64,000 bases of DNA from Mesorhizobium sp. B2-7-2. GTDB lineage: Bacteria; Pseudomonadota; Alphaproteobacteria; Rhizobiales; Rhizobiaceae. Where the stretch lies: assembly GCF_006440775.1 (NCBI RefSeq), contig NZ_VFTZ01000021.1, forward strand, positions 1-64,000. The letters are read 5' to 3'. The notes beneath the pieces are model-generated. The model was not told the DNA's origin, did not search any database, and was given only the letters and a program-made list of their open reading frames with translations. Every line of letters starts with the position of its first letter. Within the stretch, counting starts at the first letter, position 1. Made by a program: the position numbers and the translations under genes. Shown here in pieces: positions 45,698-54,304 of this stretch.

Positions 45698-46687
45698 ATG
45701 CCCGACACCTTCAAAGCCATCCTCGTTTCGCGCGATGCGGACAAGAAGCAGTCCGTCGATGTCGTCGACCTCACCGAGGCCGACCTGATGGAAGGCGACG
45801 TCACCATCGCCGTCGAGGCGACGACGGTGAACTACAAGGACGGGCTCGCCATCACCGGCAAGGCGCCGGTCGTGCGCCGCTGGCCGCTGGTTCCAGGCAT
45901 CGATTTCGCCGGCACCGTGATCTCCTCCTCGCATGCCGACTGGCGCAAGGGGGACAAGGTGATCCTCAACGGCTGGGGCGTCGGCGAGACGCATTACGGC
46001 GCCTATGCCGGCCGCGCCCGCGTCAAGGGCGACTGGCTGGTGCCGCTGCCCGAGGGCATGAGCGCGCATGATGCGATGGCTGTCGGCACCGCGGGCTACA
46101 CGGCAATGCTCTCGGTCATGGCGCTGGAGCGGCACGGCATCGTGCCGGACCGCGGTCCCGTGGTGGTGACGGGCGCTGCCGGCGGCGTCGGCTCGGTCGC
46201 CATCTCGATCCTGTCGAGCCTCGGCTACCATGTCATCGCCTCGACCGGCCGCAACGCCGAGAGCCCCTATCTGATCGACCTTGGCGCGGCCGAGGTGATC
46301 TCGCGCGAGGAGCTCAGCCAGCCCGCGAAACCGCTCGCCAAGGAGCGCTGGGCAGGCGGCGTCGACTCGGTCGGCAGCCATACCTTGGCCAATGTGCTGT
46401 CGATGACCTCCTATGGCGGCGCGATCGCCGCTTGCGGCCTGGCCGGCGGCATGGACCTGCCGGGAAGCGTCGCGCCCTTCATCCTGCGCGGCGTCTCGCT
46501 GCTGGGCATCGATTCGGTGATGGCGCCGAAACCGGTACGCCTCGAGGCATGGCGCCGCATCGGCACCGACCTCGATTCCAAGAAGCTGTCGACTTTGTCG
46601 CGCACGATCGGTTTCGACGGCATTGTCGCTGCCGCGCGCGATATCGTCGAGGGCAAGATCAGGGGTCGCGTCGTCGTCGACATGTAG
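45698..46687 (+). CDS. acuI: Acrylyl-CoA reductase-type MDR protein (YhdH/AcuI)
   Basis: A 329-residue medium-chain dehydrogenase/reductase without the structural zinc. VEATTVNYKDGLAITGKAPV, WPLVPGIDFAGTVISSSHAD, the NADPH motif VVVTGAAGGVGSVAISILSS and WAGGVDSVGSHTLANVLSMT match the YhdH/AcuI group, which reduces acryloyl-CoA to propionyl-CoA. ATG 45698 follows AGGAG. It is downstream of lspA but probably separately expressed. Confidence 0.9.
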   Translation: MPDTFKAILVSRDADKKQSVDVVDLTEADLMEGDVTIAVEATTVNYKDGLAITGKAPVVRRWPLVPGIDFAGTVISSSHADWRKGDKVILNGWGVGETHYGAYAGRARVKGDWLVPLPEGMSAHDAMAVGTAGYTAMLSVMALERHGIVPDRGPVVVTGAAGGVGSVAISILSSLGYHVIASTGRNAESPYLIDLGAAEVISREELSQPAKPLAKERWAGGVDSVGSHTLANVLSMTSYGGAIAACGLAGGMDLPGSVAPFILRGVSLLGIDSVMAPKPVRLEAWRRIGTDLDSKKLSTLSRTIGFDGIVAAARDIVEGKIRGRVVVDM

Positions 46688-46812
46688 CTGGCAACGACCT
46701 CGTGAAGCTACGGTTTCGCCCGCGCATGCGGGCGGTCGGAATCCGCGCGATTCGCTAAAATTCGAACGATCCCTCCCAGCCTTCCATAATTTCTGTCTGG
46801 CATGGTCTGCGC

Positions 46813-49092
46813 ATGGTCGCGGACTCCGACATCAGACAGGACAGCAAAGCCGCGGGCGCTGACAGGCTCATCCCCGATGCGCCGAAGCGGCAGGTGCTCG
46901 TCGCGCCGCCGCTGGCTCCCGACCTGCCGGGGGCCAGCCACGACGGCCTGCCCTTCCTGACGATCGTCGCCATTGCCGTTCTGGCGGGGCTGGCGCATCT
47001 TACCGGAGCGCCGCTGATCGTCACCATCGGCCTCGCCGCAGCGGCCTTTGCCGGCCTTGCCATGCATCTGCGCAGCCGTCGCGACGAGCGGCGCACTGCA
47101 GTGCTGCTCGACGAAACCGCGGCCCGCAGCCGCGCCGAGATCGAGACTCTCGCCGACCGCATGTGGGAGATGCAGGAGAGCGAGGAGCGCTTCCGCGGCC
47201 TGATCGACGCGCTTGGCGATCTTGTCGTCCATCGCGATCGCGACGGCCACGTCGTTTATGCCAACAGCGTCTTTGCCTCGCTTGTCGAGCTCGATGCGCG
47301 CGATCTTGCCGGCAAGACCTTGTCCGAGCTTGGCATCGATGTCGGCATCGTTCCCGACGCCGCCTTCTCCGATCATGAGTGCCTGAGCTCGACCGATGTC
47401 GCGATCCGCACCCCGAACGGACCACGCTGGTTCTCCTGGATCGAATTGTCGGTGCGCGACAAGGACACGGGCGCAGTCTCGCACCGGGCGATCGCCCGCG
47501 ACATCACCGCCCGCAAGCGCGCCGAATCCTCGCTGATCACCGCGCGCGAACGGGCCGAATATGCCAGCCAGGCCAAGTCACGCTTCCTCGCCACCGTCAG
47601 CCATGAGATCCGCACGCCGATGAACGGCATCATGGGCATGGCGAAGCTGCTTGCCGATACCGACCTCTCGCCCGAACAGCGCACCTATGTCGGCGCTGTT
47701 TCCACCTCGGCCAGCGCGCTGCTCGCGCTCATCGAGGACCTGCTCGACTATTCCAAGATCGAGGCCGGCCGCTTCGAACCCGAGCCCCAGCCGACCTCGC
47801 TGCGTGAGATCGCCGACAACATCATCGAACTTCTGGCCGCAAAGGCCTTCGCCAAGAACATAGGCCTCGGCTGCCATGTCGAGCCCGATGTGCCGCAGAT
47901 GATCACCGCCGATCCCGGCCGCGTGCGCCAGGTGCTGCTCAACCTCATCGGCAATGCGGTGAAGTTCACTGACACGGGCGGGGTGCTGCTGACCGTGGCG
48001 CGCGCCCGCACCGAAACCACCGACCGTATCTGCTTCACCATCGCCGACACCGGCCCTGGTCTGCGCGAAGAGGACATGGAGCGCATTTTCGAGGAATTCG
48101 AGCAGTCCGACGGCACCTCGACCAGGGTGCATGGCGGCGCCGGCCTCGGGCTTGCCATCTCGAAGCGGCTGGCGACGGCGATGGGCGGCTCGATCTCGGT
48201 CTCGAGCCGGCTCGGCGAAGGATCCGAATTCGTCCTGGAGCTTCCGGCGGTCGCCGCGACCGAGCCGCCGCCGCATCGCCACAACATCCTTGCCGACCGG
48301 CGGGCGGTGATCGTGTCGAAAAACGCCGTCGAGGCCGATGCCATCGCCCGCGCGATCAGGGCCCATGGCGGCATCGTCGAGGTTGCCGCGACACCGAGCC
48401 AGGCCGCCGCGTTCGCTGCAGGCTGCAACGTGCTCCTGATCGACGCCGCGCTCGAAAACAGCGACGGCCGGCTGCTCAAGCGGCTGCGCGATTCGGGCTT
48501 TGCCGACTGCGAGGCCATCACCCTGATTGCGCCGACGGATCGCGGCATGCTAGGCGAATTCCGCGCCAGCGGCTACGCTACCTTCCTGGCCCGGCCGGTG
48601 CGTGGCGAGACCCTGCTGCGTGTGCTGTTGACCAGCCATGGCTCAGCGCTGGCCAAGCCGCTGCCGGAGCCGCGCGGTGCCCCTTCGGTGCGCAAGCGCG
48701 ACCAGGGCCTGTCGGTGCTGATCGCGGAAGACAATGACATCAACGCCATGCTCGCCCGCGCCACGCTCCTCAAGGCCGGGCATCGCGTCAAGGTCGTCGG
48801 CAACGGCAAGGCCGCGGTCGATGCCGTTACCGATGCCGGTCTCAAGTTCCGCTTCGATGTGGTGCTGATGGACCTGCATATGCCTGTTATGGACGGGCTG
48901 GACGCGATCGCCGCCATCCGTCGCCATGAAGAGTCCCTGGCCATGCCCCCGATTCCGATCATGGTGCTTTCGGCCGACAGCCAGGAAAAGACCCGGCATG
49001 CCGTGCTCGCCCATGGCGCCAGCGGTTTCGTGACCAAGCCGCTCGACCCGGACGCGCTCGTCCAGGCGGTCGAAGGCCAGGTTGCCGCCTGA
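46813..49092 (+). CDS. Hybrid sensor histidine kinase/response regulator
   Basis: A 759-residue protein. Two membrane spans (about residues 47-85; [37 protein letters not shown]) are followed by a coiled coil, a PAS domain (about 125-240), HisKA with [20 protein letters not shown], HATPase with [13 protein letters not shown] and [20 protein letters not shown], a degenerate receiver-like domain (about 495-615) and a full receiver with [11 protein letters not shown] and FVTKPLDPD. It is the local member of a phosphorelay of unknown signal. No partner response regulator or Hpt gene is adjacent. The start ATG 46813 lacks a strong ribosome-binding site. Confidence 0.93.
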   Translation: MVADSDIRQDSKAAGADRLIPDAPKRQVLVAPPLAPDLPGASHDGLPFLTIVAIAVLAGLAHLTGAPLIVTIGLAAAAFAGLAMHLRSRRDERRTAVLLDETAARSRAEIETLADRMWEMQESEERFRGLIDALGDLVVHRDRDGHVVYANSVFASLVELDARDLAGKTLSELGIDVGIVPDAAFSDHECLSSTDVAIRTPNGPRWFSWIELSVRDKDTGAVSHRAIARDITARKRAESSLITARERAEYASQAKSRFLATVSHEIRTPMNGIMGMAKLLADTDLSPEQRTYVGAVSTSASALLALIEDLLDYSKIEAGRFEPEPQPTSLREIADNIIELLAAKAFAKNIGLGCHVEPDVPQMITADPGRVRQVLLNLIGNAVKFTDTGGVLLTVARARTETTDRICFTIADTGPGLREEDMERIFEEFEQSDGTSTRVHGGAGLGLAISKRLATAMGGSISVSSRLGEGSEFVLELPAVAATEPPPHRHNILADRRAVIVSKNAVEADAIARAIRAHGGIVEVAATPSQAAAFAAGCNVLLIDAALENSDGRLLKRLRDSGFADCEAITLIAPTDRGMLGEFRASGYATFLARPVRGETLLRVLLTSHGSALAKPLPEPRGAPSVRKRDQGLSVLIAEDNDINAMLARATLLKAGHRVKVVGNGKAAVDAVTDAGLKFRFDVVLMDLHMPVMDGLDAIAAIRRHEESLAMPPIPIMVLSADSQEKTRHAVLAHGASGFVTKPLDPDALVQAVEGQVAA

Positions 49093-49195
49093 GGAAATTT
49101 CTAACCGTCGAACGCCTTGGCTTGCTTGGCTTTCGCGATCACAAGATAGCCGGTTGAGTGTATTGCCCAGCCGACAAAGTATTGCCCGCCACGTC

Positions 49196-49224
49196 GTATC
49201 ACGGTACTGTCACAATCCTGTTGC
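49196..49224 (+). promoter_or_regulatory. Pho-box-like triple repeat upstream of olsB
   Basis: Three seven-base units occur at exactly 11-base spacing: GTATCAC (49196), CTGTCAC (49207) and CTGTTGC (49218). The consensus PhoB half-site is CTGTCAT with four-base spacers, so the last two units make a recognisable Pho box and the first extends it. It lies about 50 bases upstream of the olsB start. Ornithine lipids are known to be made by rhizobia under phosphate starvation. Confidence 0.65.
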
Positions 49225-49275
49225 ACCTACACCGTATCCCCGTGCCAAGAGGGATGGCTCGAAGGAGAATCACTC

Positions 49276-50163
49276 GTGCATACAGTCGTGCCTGAATGTG
49301 ACACTCGGCCGAATGCCGGCGGCGCCCTGCTCGCCGCCCGTACCGCCGACGCCGTCGCAAGCGGCGCTCCGCTGGGCCGCATCGGCAATCTCGAAGTGCG
49401 GCTCGCCCGCAACGAGGCCGAAATCGCCGCCGCCCAGGAAGTGCGCTATCGGGTATTCTACGACGAGCTTGGCGCGAGGAAGGACCTGTTCCAGGCGCAG
49501 GACCGGCGCGACGCCGACCGGTTCGACCCGCTCTGCGATCACCTTCTGGTGTTGGACAATTCCCTTCCCGGCCCTGAGCACCGCCGCATCGTCGGCACCT
49601 ACCGCCTGCTGCGGCAGGAAATCGCCGCGACGGCCGGCGGCTTCTATTCCGAGGGCGAGTTCGAGCTCACCAAGCTGATTGCGCGGCATCCCGGCCAGCG
49701 TTTCCTCGAGCTCGGCCGTTCCTGCGTTCTGCCGGAATACCGCTCCAAGCGCACCATTGAGGCGCTCTGGCAAGGCATCTGGGCCTATATCAACCACTAC
49801 GACATCGGCGTGATGACCGGCTGCGCCTCGTTCCACGGCATCGTGCCGGCGGCGCATGCCGAGGCGCTGACCTATCTCGCCCATCATTGCCGCACCAATT
49901 CCGCCTGGGATGTTCGCGCGGTTCCGGGACGCTACTGTTCGATGGACCTGATGCCGATCGAGGCGGTGAACGCCAAGGCGGCGATCGCCGCCATGCCGCC
50001 GCTGGTCAAGGGCTATCTGCGCGTCGGCGCCCGCATCGGCGACGGCTGCGTCATCGACCACGAATTCTCGACCGTCGACGTCTTCGTCGTCATGCCGGTC
50101 AAGGAGATCGGCGCCCGCTATGTCAACTATTATGGCGGCGAAGGGCAGCGTTTCGCGGCGTGA
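49276..50163 (+). CDS. olsB: L-ornithine N(alpha)-acyltransferase OlsB
   Basis: A 295-residue GNAT-superfamily acyltransferase of the hemolysin-like/OlsB type. IGNLEVRLARNEAEIAAAQE, VRYRVFYDELGARKDLF, DHLLVLDNSLPGPEHRRIVG, RFLELGRSCVLPEYRSKRTI and MTGCASFHGIVPAAHAEALT match the family. OlsB adds a 3-hydroxy fatty acid from acyl-ACP to ornithine, the first step of ornithine lipid synthesis; olsA is not in the window. The start is GTG 49276, with GAAGGAGAAT upstream. A heptamer-repeat hairpin lies immediately downstream. Confidence 0.92.
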   Translation: MHTVVPECDTRPNAGGALLAARTADAVASGAPLGRIGNLEVRLARNEAEIAAAQEVRYRVFYDELGARKDLFQAQDRRDADRFDPLCDHLLVLDNSLPGPEHRRIVGTYRLLRQEIAATAGGFYSEGEFELTKLIARHPGQRFLELGRSCVLPEYRSKRTIEALWQGIWAYINHYDIGVMTGCASFHGIVPAAHAEALTYLAHHCRTNSAWDVRAVPGRYCSMDLMPIEAVNAKAAIAAMPPLVKGYLRVGARIGDGCVIDHEFSTVDVFVVMPVKEIGARYVNYYGGEGQRFAA

Positions 50164-50167
50164 TTCC

Positions 50168-50249
50168 AGTGAGTAGTGAGTAGTGAGTAGTGAGTAGTGA
50201 TGGACACGACCGCTCGCGCCTTGTCACTACTCACTACTCACTACTCACT
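50168..50249. repeat. Inverted arrays of the heptamer AGTGAGT / ACTCACT
   Basis: On the left are four copies of AGTGAGT plus AGTGA (50168-50200), and on the right TCACT plus three copies of ACTCACT (50224-50249). The two arrays are reverse complements over at least 26 bases, with a 23-base loop. The hairpin lies five bases after the olsB stop and 13 bases before the end of the convergent TRIC gene. It may act as a two-way terminator. Confidence 0.93.
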
Positions 50250-50262
50250 ACCCCCTACTCCC

Positions 50263-50895
50263 TCACGGAATATCCTCCGGCCTTCGCCCCGGCCGGCTCT
50301 TATAGGCCGGAAACGACCAGCCGAATTTAAGCGCTCCGCCGCGCACCGCGAATGCGCCCGCGAAGCCGAGCAGGCTGGACGCCAGCGCAGGCAGGCCGGC
50401 AACATCGCCAAGGGTGAAGATGGCGGCGCCGGCAAGGGCGGCCGTGACATAGATCTCGGGCCTGAGCAGCACCGATGGCTCGCCGGCAAGCAGGTCGCGC
50501 AGAATGCCGCCGAAGGTCGCCGTCAGCACGCCGGTGATGACCGACACGACGGGCGAGCCGGTGATCGCCAGCCCCTTGGCCGCCCCCATCACTGAAAAAG
50601 CCGCAAGGCCGACGGCATCGAGCCAGAGTAGCAGCTTGTAGCGGGATTCAAACCGGTGGGCGCTGAAGAAGACCAGCACCGCGACAACGGCACAGATCAG
50701 CACAAAGCCGCTGTTGGCGACCCAGAACACCGGCAGGTTGAGGATGACGTCGCGCAGCGTCCCGCCGCCGATGCCGGTGACGCTGGCCAGGAACAGGAAG
50801 CCGATGATGTCGAGTTCTTTGCGCGATGCGGCAAGCGCGCCCGTCGCCGCGAAGACGGCGACGCCAGCATAGTCGAGCAAGGCGATGGGATTCAT
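50263..50895 (-). CDS. TRIC-type (YadS/YicG, UPF0126) membrane protein
   Basis: A 210-residue protein with two repeats of about three helices. The first repeat has LLDYAGVAVFAATGALAASR and SVTGIGGGTLRDVILNLPVF, and the second VGLAAFSVMGAAKGLAITG and VLTATFGGILRDLLAGEPSV. The GGGTLRD/GGILRD pair is diagnostic of prokaryotic trimeric intracellular cation channels. The start ATG 50895 directly abuts heptamer-like repeats (50896-50924), so there is no ordinary ribosome-binding site. Confidence 0.9.
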   Translation of the reverse strand: MNPIALLDYAGVAVFAATGALAASRKELDIIGFLFLASVTGIGGGTLRDVILNLPVFWVANSGFVLICAVVAVLVFFSAHRFESRYKLLLWLDAVGLAAFSVMGAAKGLAITGSPVVSVITGVLTATFGGILRDLLAGEPSVLLRPEIYVTAALAGAAIFTLGDVAGLPALASSLLGFAGAFAVRGGALKFGWSFPAYKSRPGRRPEDIP

Positions 50896-51001
50896 GGGAG
50901 TAAGGCAGTAGGGGAGTAGGGAACAGAAAACTATGAATAGCACGAAGCCGCACCATTGGTACGGCCCCTCTTCTTCCCATACTCCCCTACTCCCTTACTC
51001 A
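50896..51001. repeat. Inverted heptamer-like repeat pair between grpE and TRIC gene
   Basis: The left arm (50896-50919), with GAGTAAGGCAGTAGGGGAGT at its core, and the reverse complement of the right arm, at about 50978-51001, agree at about 22 of 24 bases. Each arm contains two or three AGTAG units like those at 41320 and 50168. Between the arms lies a small hairpin, GCCG-c-ACC-att-GGT-a-CGGC. The element covers the TRIC start and the grpE stop codon. Confidence 0.8.
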
Positions 51002-51631
51002 CGCATCTTTCTCGGCCTGCTCGTTCACCGGGCCCGGCTCGACCTTGGCCTCGGCGGCCGCCTTCGGGCCGCCCTTGGCGACACCGACCATCGCTGGCCG
51101 CAGCACGCGCTCGCCTATCGAGTAGCCCGGCTGCACCACCTGGACGACGGTGCCTGCGGGAACATCCGGATTGGGGATCTCGAACATCGCCTGGTGGAAG
51201 TTCGGATCGAACTTCTCGCCTTCGGGCGCGAGTCTCTTCACGCCGTGGCGCTCCAGCGCCGAAAGCATGGCGCGCTCGGTGAGGTCGACGCCTTCGATTA
51301 GCGATTTGAAGCCGGCGTCGCCGCTGGCCTTCGCCTCGGCGGGAATCGCGTCCAGCGCGCGGCGCAGATTGTCAGACACCGAGAGCATGTCGCGCGCGAA
51401 ATTGGCGACGGCATAGGCGCGGGCGTCCTGGACGTCGCGCGCGGTGCGCCGCCGCAAATTCTCCATTTCGGCCGCCGTGCGCAGCGCGCGGTCCTTCAGT
51501 TCCTCGTTTTCCTTCAGCAGCCGCACCAGCGCTTCGTAGTCGCCGTCGATGCCACCCTCCGCACGCTCGCCGGAAGCCTCGGCGGCTTCCATCTCTTCGG
51601 GCGTGCGTTCGTCTTTTGCCTGGTCGCTCAT
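50999..51631 (-). CDS. grpE: Nucleotide exchange factor GrpE
   Basis: A 210-residue protein. An acidic N-terminal region and long helix ([40 protein letters not shown]) are followed by the C-terminal beta domain with [40 protein letters not shown] and [12 protein letters not shown]. GrpE releases ADP from DnaK. ATG 51631 follows GGGAAA and gives the usual length. A heat-shock-type promoter is visible upstream. Confidence 0.95.
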   Translation of the reverse strand: MSDQAKDERTPEEMEAAEASGERAEGGIDGDYEALVRLLKENEELKDRALRTAAEMENLRRRTARDVQDARAYAVANFARDMLSVSDNLRRALDAIPAEAKASGDAGFKSLIEGVDLTERAMLSALERHGVKRLAPEGEKFDPNFHQAMFEIPNPDVPAGTVVQVVQPGYSIGERVLRPAMVGVAKGGPKAAAEAKVEPGPVNEQAEKDA

Positions 51632-51672
51632 CGCGTTTCCCGTCATTTCGAATTGCTCTGGATTTGCGCCCG

Positions 51673-51701
51673 ATATCGAGGTTTGGAGGCCAAAAATCAA
51701 G
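51673..51701 (-). promoter_or_regulatory. RpoH-type promoter of grpE
   Basis: On the minus strand CTTGAT (51701-51696) and CGATAT (51678-51673) are separated by 17 bases. This agrees with the alphaproteobacterial sigma-32 pattern of a CTTGAA-like -35 and CCATAT-like -10. The expected start site is about 35 bases ahead of the grpE ATG. Confidence 0.55.
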
Positions 51702-51849
51702 GGGCAAGCGAAGGCGGCTGGTGGCAGGCTGCCGTTCCAAATTAATTCAAACTTTACCGTATCACGCAGCTTTGCTTGCTCTCGGACGCTGGCACGGGAA
51801 CCATGGACTGGCTGCGGGAGTTTCGAAACCGACACAGGATTTTGGGACG

Positions 51850-52050
51850 ATGAACGGCAACAACGGCCATAAGCACGTCGAATTGGCCAACGATATCAGG
51901 CGACAGGCGGGCAGCGAGGCGACGAAGCGCTTTCTGCGCACATTGCCGGTATTTCGCCTTGAAAAGGAAATGCCCCGGCAGTTGACCGACCTGCTTGACC
52001 GCCTCGACGGCGCCGAGGCGGAGAATGCAGGCGGCCGGCGGCGTCAATAG
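51850..52050 (+). CDS. Small acidic/basic helical protein, weakly NepR-like
   Basis: A 66-residue protein with no hydrophobic segment. Its C-terminal part [20 protein letters not shown] recalls the end of NepR anti-sigma factors (P-x-R/D-x-x-DLLxxL), but the preceding part does not fit well, and no phyR or ecfG gene is near. ATG 51850 has GGGAC upstream. It is divergent from grpE and convergent with the PfpI gene. The function is unknown. Confidence 0.55.
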   Translation: MNGNNGHKHVELANDIRRQAGSEATKRFLRTLPVFRLEKEMPRQLTDLLDRLDGAEAENAGGRRRQ

Positions 52051-52073
52051 CCGCGCGCCGCAATTGACATGTT

Positions 52074-52694
52074 TCAGGCCGCCTTCCTGTCGTCACGCAT
52101 CAGCACTTCGCCGTGACGGATCTCGGTGCCGAGCACCTTCAGGCATTCCCGCATGAAGGCGGCAAGGCCCGGCCAGCCCTTGGCTGAAACCAGATTGCCG
52201 TCGACATGGGCGCCGGCCGGCGCGACATCGATATAGATGCCGCCGGCGAGCGTCACTTCCGGCTCGCAATAATGCAGCGCCGCCACTTCCTTGCCGCGCA
52301 CCACGCCGTCGACCGCGATCAGGATCTGCGCGCCATGACAGATGGTGAAGATCGGCTTGCCGGTTTCATGGAAATGTCTGACCAGCGCCTGCACGCGCTT
52401 GTCGATGCGAATATATTCCGGCCCGCGGCCGCCCGCCGCATAGACAGCGTCGTAGTCGGCAGGGTTCACTTCGGCGAAGGTCTTGTTGAGGATGTAATCG
52501 TGACCGGGTTTTTCGGTATAGGTCTGGTGGCCCTCGAAGTCGTGCAATGAGGTCTTGAGCACGTCGCCGGCCTTCTTGTCCGGGCACACGACATGGACGG
52601 TGTGGCCGACCGCGTGCATGGCCTGTTCAAAGACGAAAATCTCGTATTCCTCGCTGAACTCGCCAACGAGCATCAATATCTTCTTGCCTGCCAT
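52074..52694 (-). CDS. DJ-1/PfpI family protein
   Basis: A 206-residue protein of the class I glutamine amidotransferase-like superfamily. KKILMLVGEFSEEYEIFVFE, the nucleophile elbow Cys in FTICHGAQILIAVDG, and DYDAVYAAGGRGPEYIRIDK are present. Family members include stress proteins, glyoxalase III and proteases; the activity here is not determined. The ribosome-binding site GGAGGAAG sits between the start and a strong inverted repeat at 52705-52759. Confidence 0.92.
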   Translation of the reverse strand: MAGKKILMLVGEFSEEYEIFVFEQAMHAVGHTVHVVCPDKKAGDVLKTSLHDFEGHQTYTEKPGHDYILNKTFAEVNPADYDAVYAAGGRGPEYIRIDKRVQALVRHFHETGKPIFTICHGAQILIAVDGVVRGKEVAALHYCEPEVTLAGGIYIDVAPAGAHVDGNLVSAKGWPGLAAFMRECLKVLGTEIRHGEVLMRDDRKAA

Positions 52695-52704
52695 GCTGCT
52701 TCCT

Positions 52705-52759
52705 CCCTTAGGATAAGGCCATTATTTCGCGGTACGAAGTAATGGCCTTATCCTAAGGG
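52705..52759. promoter_or_regulatory. 20-bp perfect inverted repeat upstream of the PfpI gene
   Basis: CCCTTAGGATAAGGCCATTA (52705-52724) is exactly complementary to TAATGGCCTTATCCTAAGGG (52740-52759). The 15-base spacer also pairs internally (TTCG/CGAA), so the whole segment forms one hairpin with a five-base loop and a single T-G position. No T-run follows on either side. It lies ten bases from the PfpI start codon, next to its ribosome-binding site, which suggests an operator or translational control rather than a terminator. Confidence 0.85.
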
Positions 52760-52794
52760 CAGGTCGGCCGAAGCGGAAGCCCGAATCACCAATG

Positions 52795-52879
52795 TGGTCT
52801 GACCAGACCAGCACCGCGAGCTTTCCAAACCTATCTTGAACCAAGCTGACCAACAAAATGCGTGACGCTGGTCGGACCA
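52795..52879. promoter_or_regulatory. Two TGGTC-N-GACCA palindromes (GntR/FadR-like operators)
   Basis: TGGTCTGACCA at 52795-52805 and TGGTCGGACCA at 52869-52879 are perfect palindromes 74 bases apart, about seven helical turns. They fit the TGGTnnnACCA pattern of FadR-subfamily GntR operators. No GntR gene lies in the window. They are upstream of the PfpI gene and behind the DUF934 gene. Confidence 0.5.
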
Positions 52880-52911
52880 CAGCGATTTCATTGGTCGTAT
52901 GAAATGCCGCG

Positions 52912-53445
52912 TCAGCTGGGGCGCTTGCGCCGCCAGGAATATTTTGGACCCTTGGCCTCCGGTTCGACCGCCGGCTGGTAGTAAAGCGGCAAGCCGCCGG
53001 TGCGACCTTCCTCCAGCCGCTTCAGCAGCACCGGATTGGAGACCTCGAACTCGTCGAAGCCGAGCCGCAGCATATGCGGCAGCTGGTCGACCAGCACCTG
53101 CCCGGTGGCGCGCACCGCGCCCTTGAATTGATGCCGGGCGCGCAGCAATTCGCCCTTGGAAAAAGAGCGGCCGTCATTGAAGGCCGGGAAGGCCAGCGCC
53201 ACCAGCGACAGCTGGTCGAGCAGGCCGGTTATCTTGTCCAGTTCGTCGCCGGGCTGCAGCAGGACGCCGAGACGCTCCTTGGCTGACTTGCGAACGTCTT
53301 CATCCAGTCCGAGAAAAGCCTGCAGAGGCAGGATGAAGCGGCCGTTGCCGGCAAGCGCCTCGGCGCTTTCGGCGTGGGTCCACTCATCCTCGCGAAAACC
53401 GTCACGGGTCCAGAGGCGGGTCCCCGCTGTCGTCGTTCCTGTCAT
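52912..53445 (-). CDS. DUF934 family protein of the sulfite-reduction operon
   Basis: A 177-residue protein. RLWTRDGFREDEWTHAESAE, LLDQLSLVALAFPAFNDGRS and FSKGELLRARHQFKGAVRAT, QVLVDQLPHMLRLGFDEFEV agree with DUF934, found with cysH/cysI in many proteobacteria. It is thought to serve sulfite reduction, perhaps in electron supply. The ATG at 53445 has GGGA upstream; a GTG at 53463 is the alternative. Last gene of the operon. Confidence 0.9.
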   Translation of the reverse strand: MTGTTTAGTRLWTRDGFREDEWTHAESAEALAGNGRFILPLQAFLGLDEDVRKSAKERLGVLLQPGDELDKITGLLDQLSLVALAFPAFNDGRSFSKGELLRARHQFKGAVRATGQVLVDQLPHMLRLGFDEFEVSNPVLLKRLEEGRTGGLPLYYQPAVEPEAKGPKYSWRRKRPS

Positions 53446-53542
53446 CAAAAATCCCAAAGTCACAAAATTTCGAGGCGAGCCGGCAGGCCGCCAGCAACCG
53501 GAAGCCGCTTGCGGACCGGCATCACGTGAATAGCGATATACC

Positions 53543-54304
53543 CTAAAGCGAGGCGTCGGTCAGCGACTTCTCTAAGCCCGACAAATGAATGCCGCACTCG
53601 GTCTTGGCGTGTCCCGCCCAGCGGCCGCTGCGCGCATCCTCGCCAGGCTGCACCGGCTGCGTGCAGGGGAAGCAGCCGATCGAGAGATAGCCATAGGCGA
53701 CCAGCGGATTTTCGCGCAGCGCATGCGCCCGCATATAGTCGGCCTGGTCCGATGTCGTCCAATGCGCCAGCGGATTGATGCGGATGCGCGAGCCGACGGC
53801 CTCGAAGACGGGCAAAGCCGTGCGCGTCGAAGCCTGGAAGCGCTTGCGCCCGGTGAACCAGGCGCGGAACGGCTCGATGCCGCGCGCCAGCGGCTCGACC
53901 TTGCGCACATTGCAGCAGGAATCGGTGTCGGTCTCGTGCAGCCTGCCGGTCGGGTCGACGCGTTGGAGCGCGGTCTCTTCCGGCTTGATCACCCTGATGT
54001 CGGTGAGGCCGAAATCGGCGACCAGCGCGTCGCGATAGCCGAGCGTCTCCTCGAAATGCTTGCCGGTGTCGAGGAAGATGATCGGCAGCGAGCGGTCGAT
54101 CTCCGAAATCATGTGCAGCAGCACGGCGGAGTCCGCGCCGAAGGAAGACACCGCGGCGACCGCGCCGCGGAATTCGTGCGCCGACCGTTCGATGATCTCG
54201 ATCGGCTTCAGATGGCCCAACAGCGCGTCGAGCCCCGCTGCCTCGGCGGCAACGCCGGTCTCGACTTCGCCCGTCCGGTCAAGCGGCCTTGGTTTCGCCA
54301 GCAT
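53543..54304 (-). CDS. cysH: Phosphoadenylyl/adenylyl-sulfate reductase
   Basis: A 253-residue PP-loop enzyme. AVAAVSSFGADSAVLLHMIS is the PP-loop, SLPIIFLDTGKHFEETLGYR follows, and KTECGIHLSGLE holds the catalytic Cys. The paired cysteines in DSCCNVRKVEPL and IGCFPCTQPV form a 4Fe-4S site, which marks the APS-type (assimilatory) reductase. It makes sulfite from APS using thioredoxin. ATG 54304 lies within the end of cysI, 26 bases overlapping. Confidence 0.95.
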   Translation of the reverse strand: MLAKPRPLDRTGEVETGVAAEAAGLDALLGHLKPIEIIERSAHEFRGAVAAVSSFGADSAVLLHMISEIDRSLPIIFLDTGKHFEETLGYRDALVADFGLTDIRVIKPEETALQRVDPTGRLHETDTDSCCNVRKVEPLARGIEPFRAWFTGRKRFQASTRTALPVFEAVGSRIRINPLAHWTTSDQADYMRAHALRENPLVAYGYLSIGCFPCTQPVQPGEDARSGRWAGHAKTECGIHLSGLEKSLTDASL

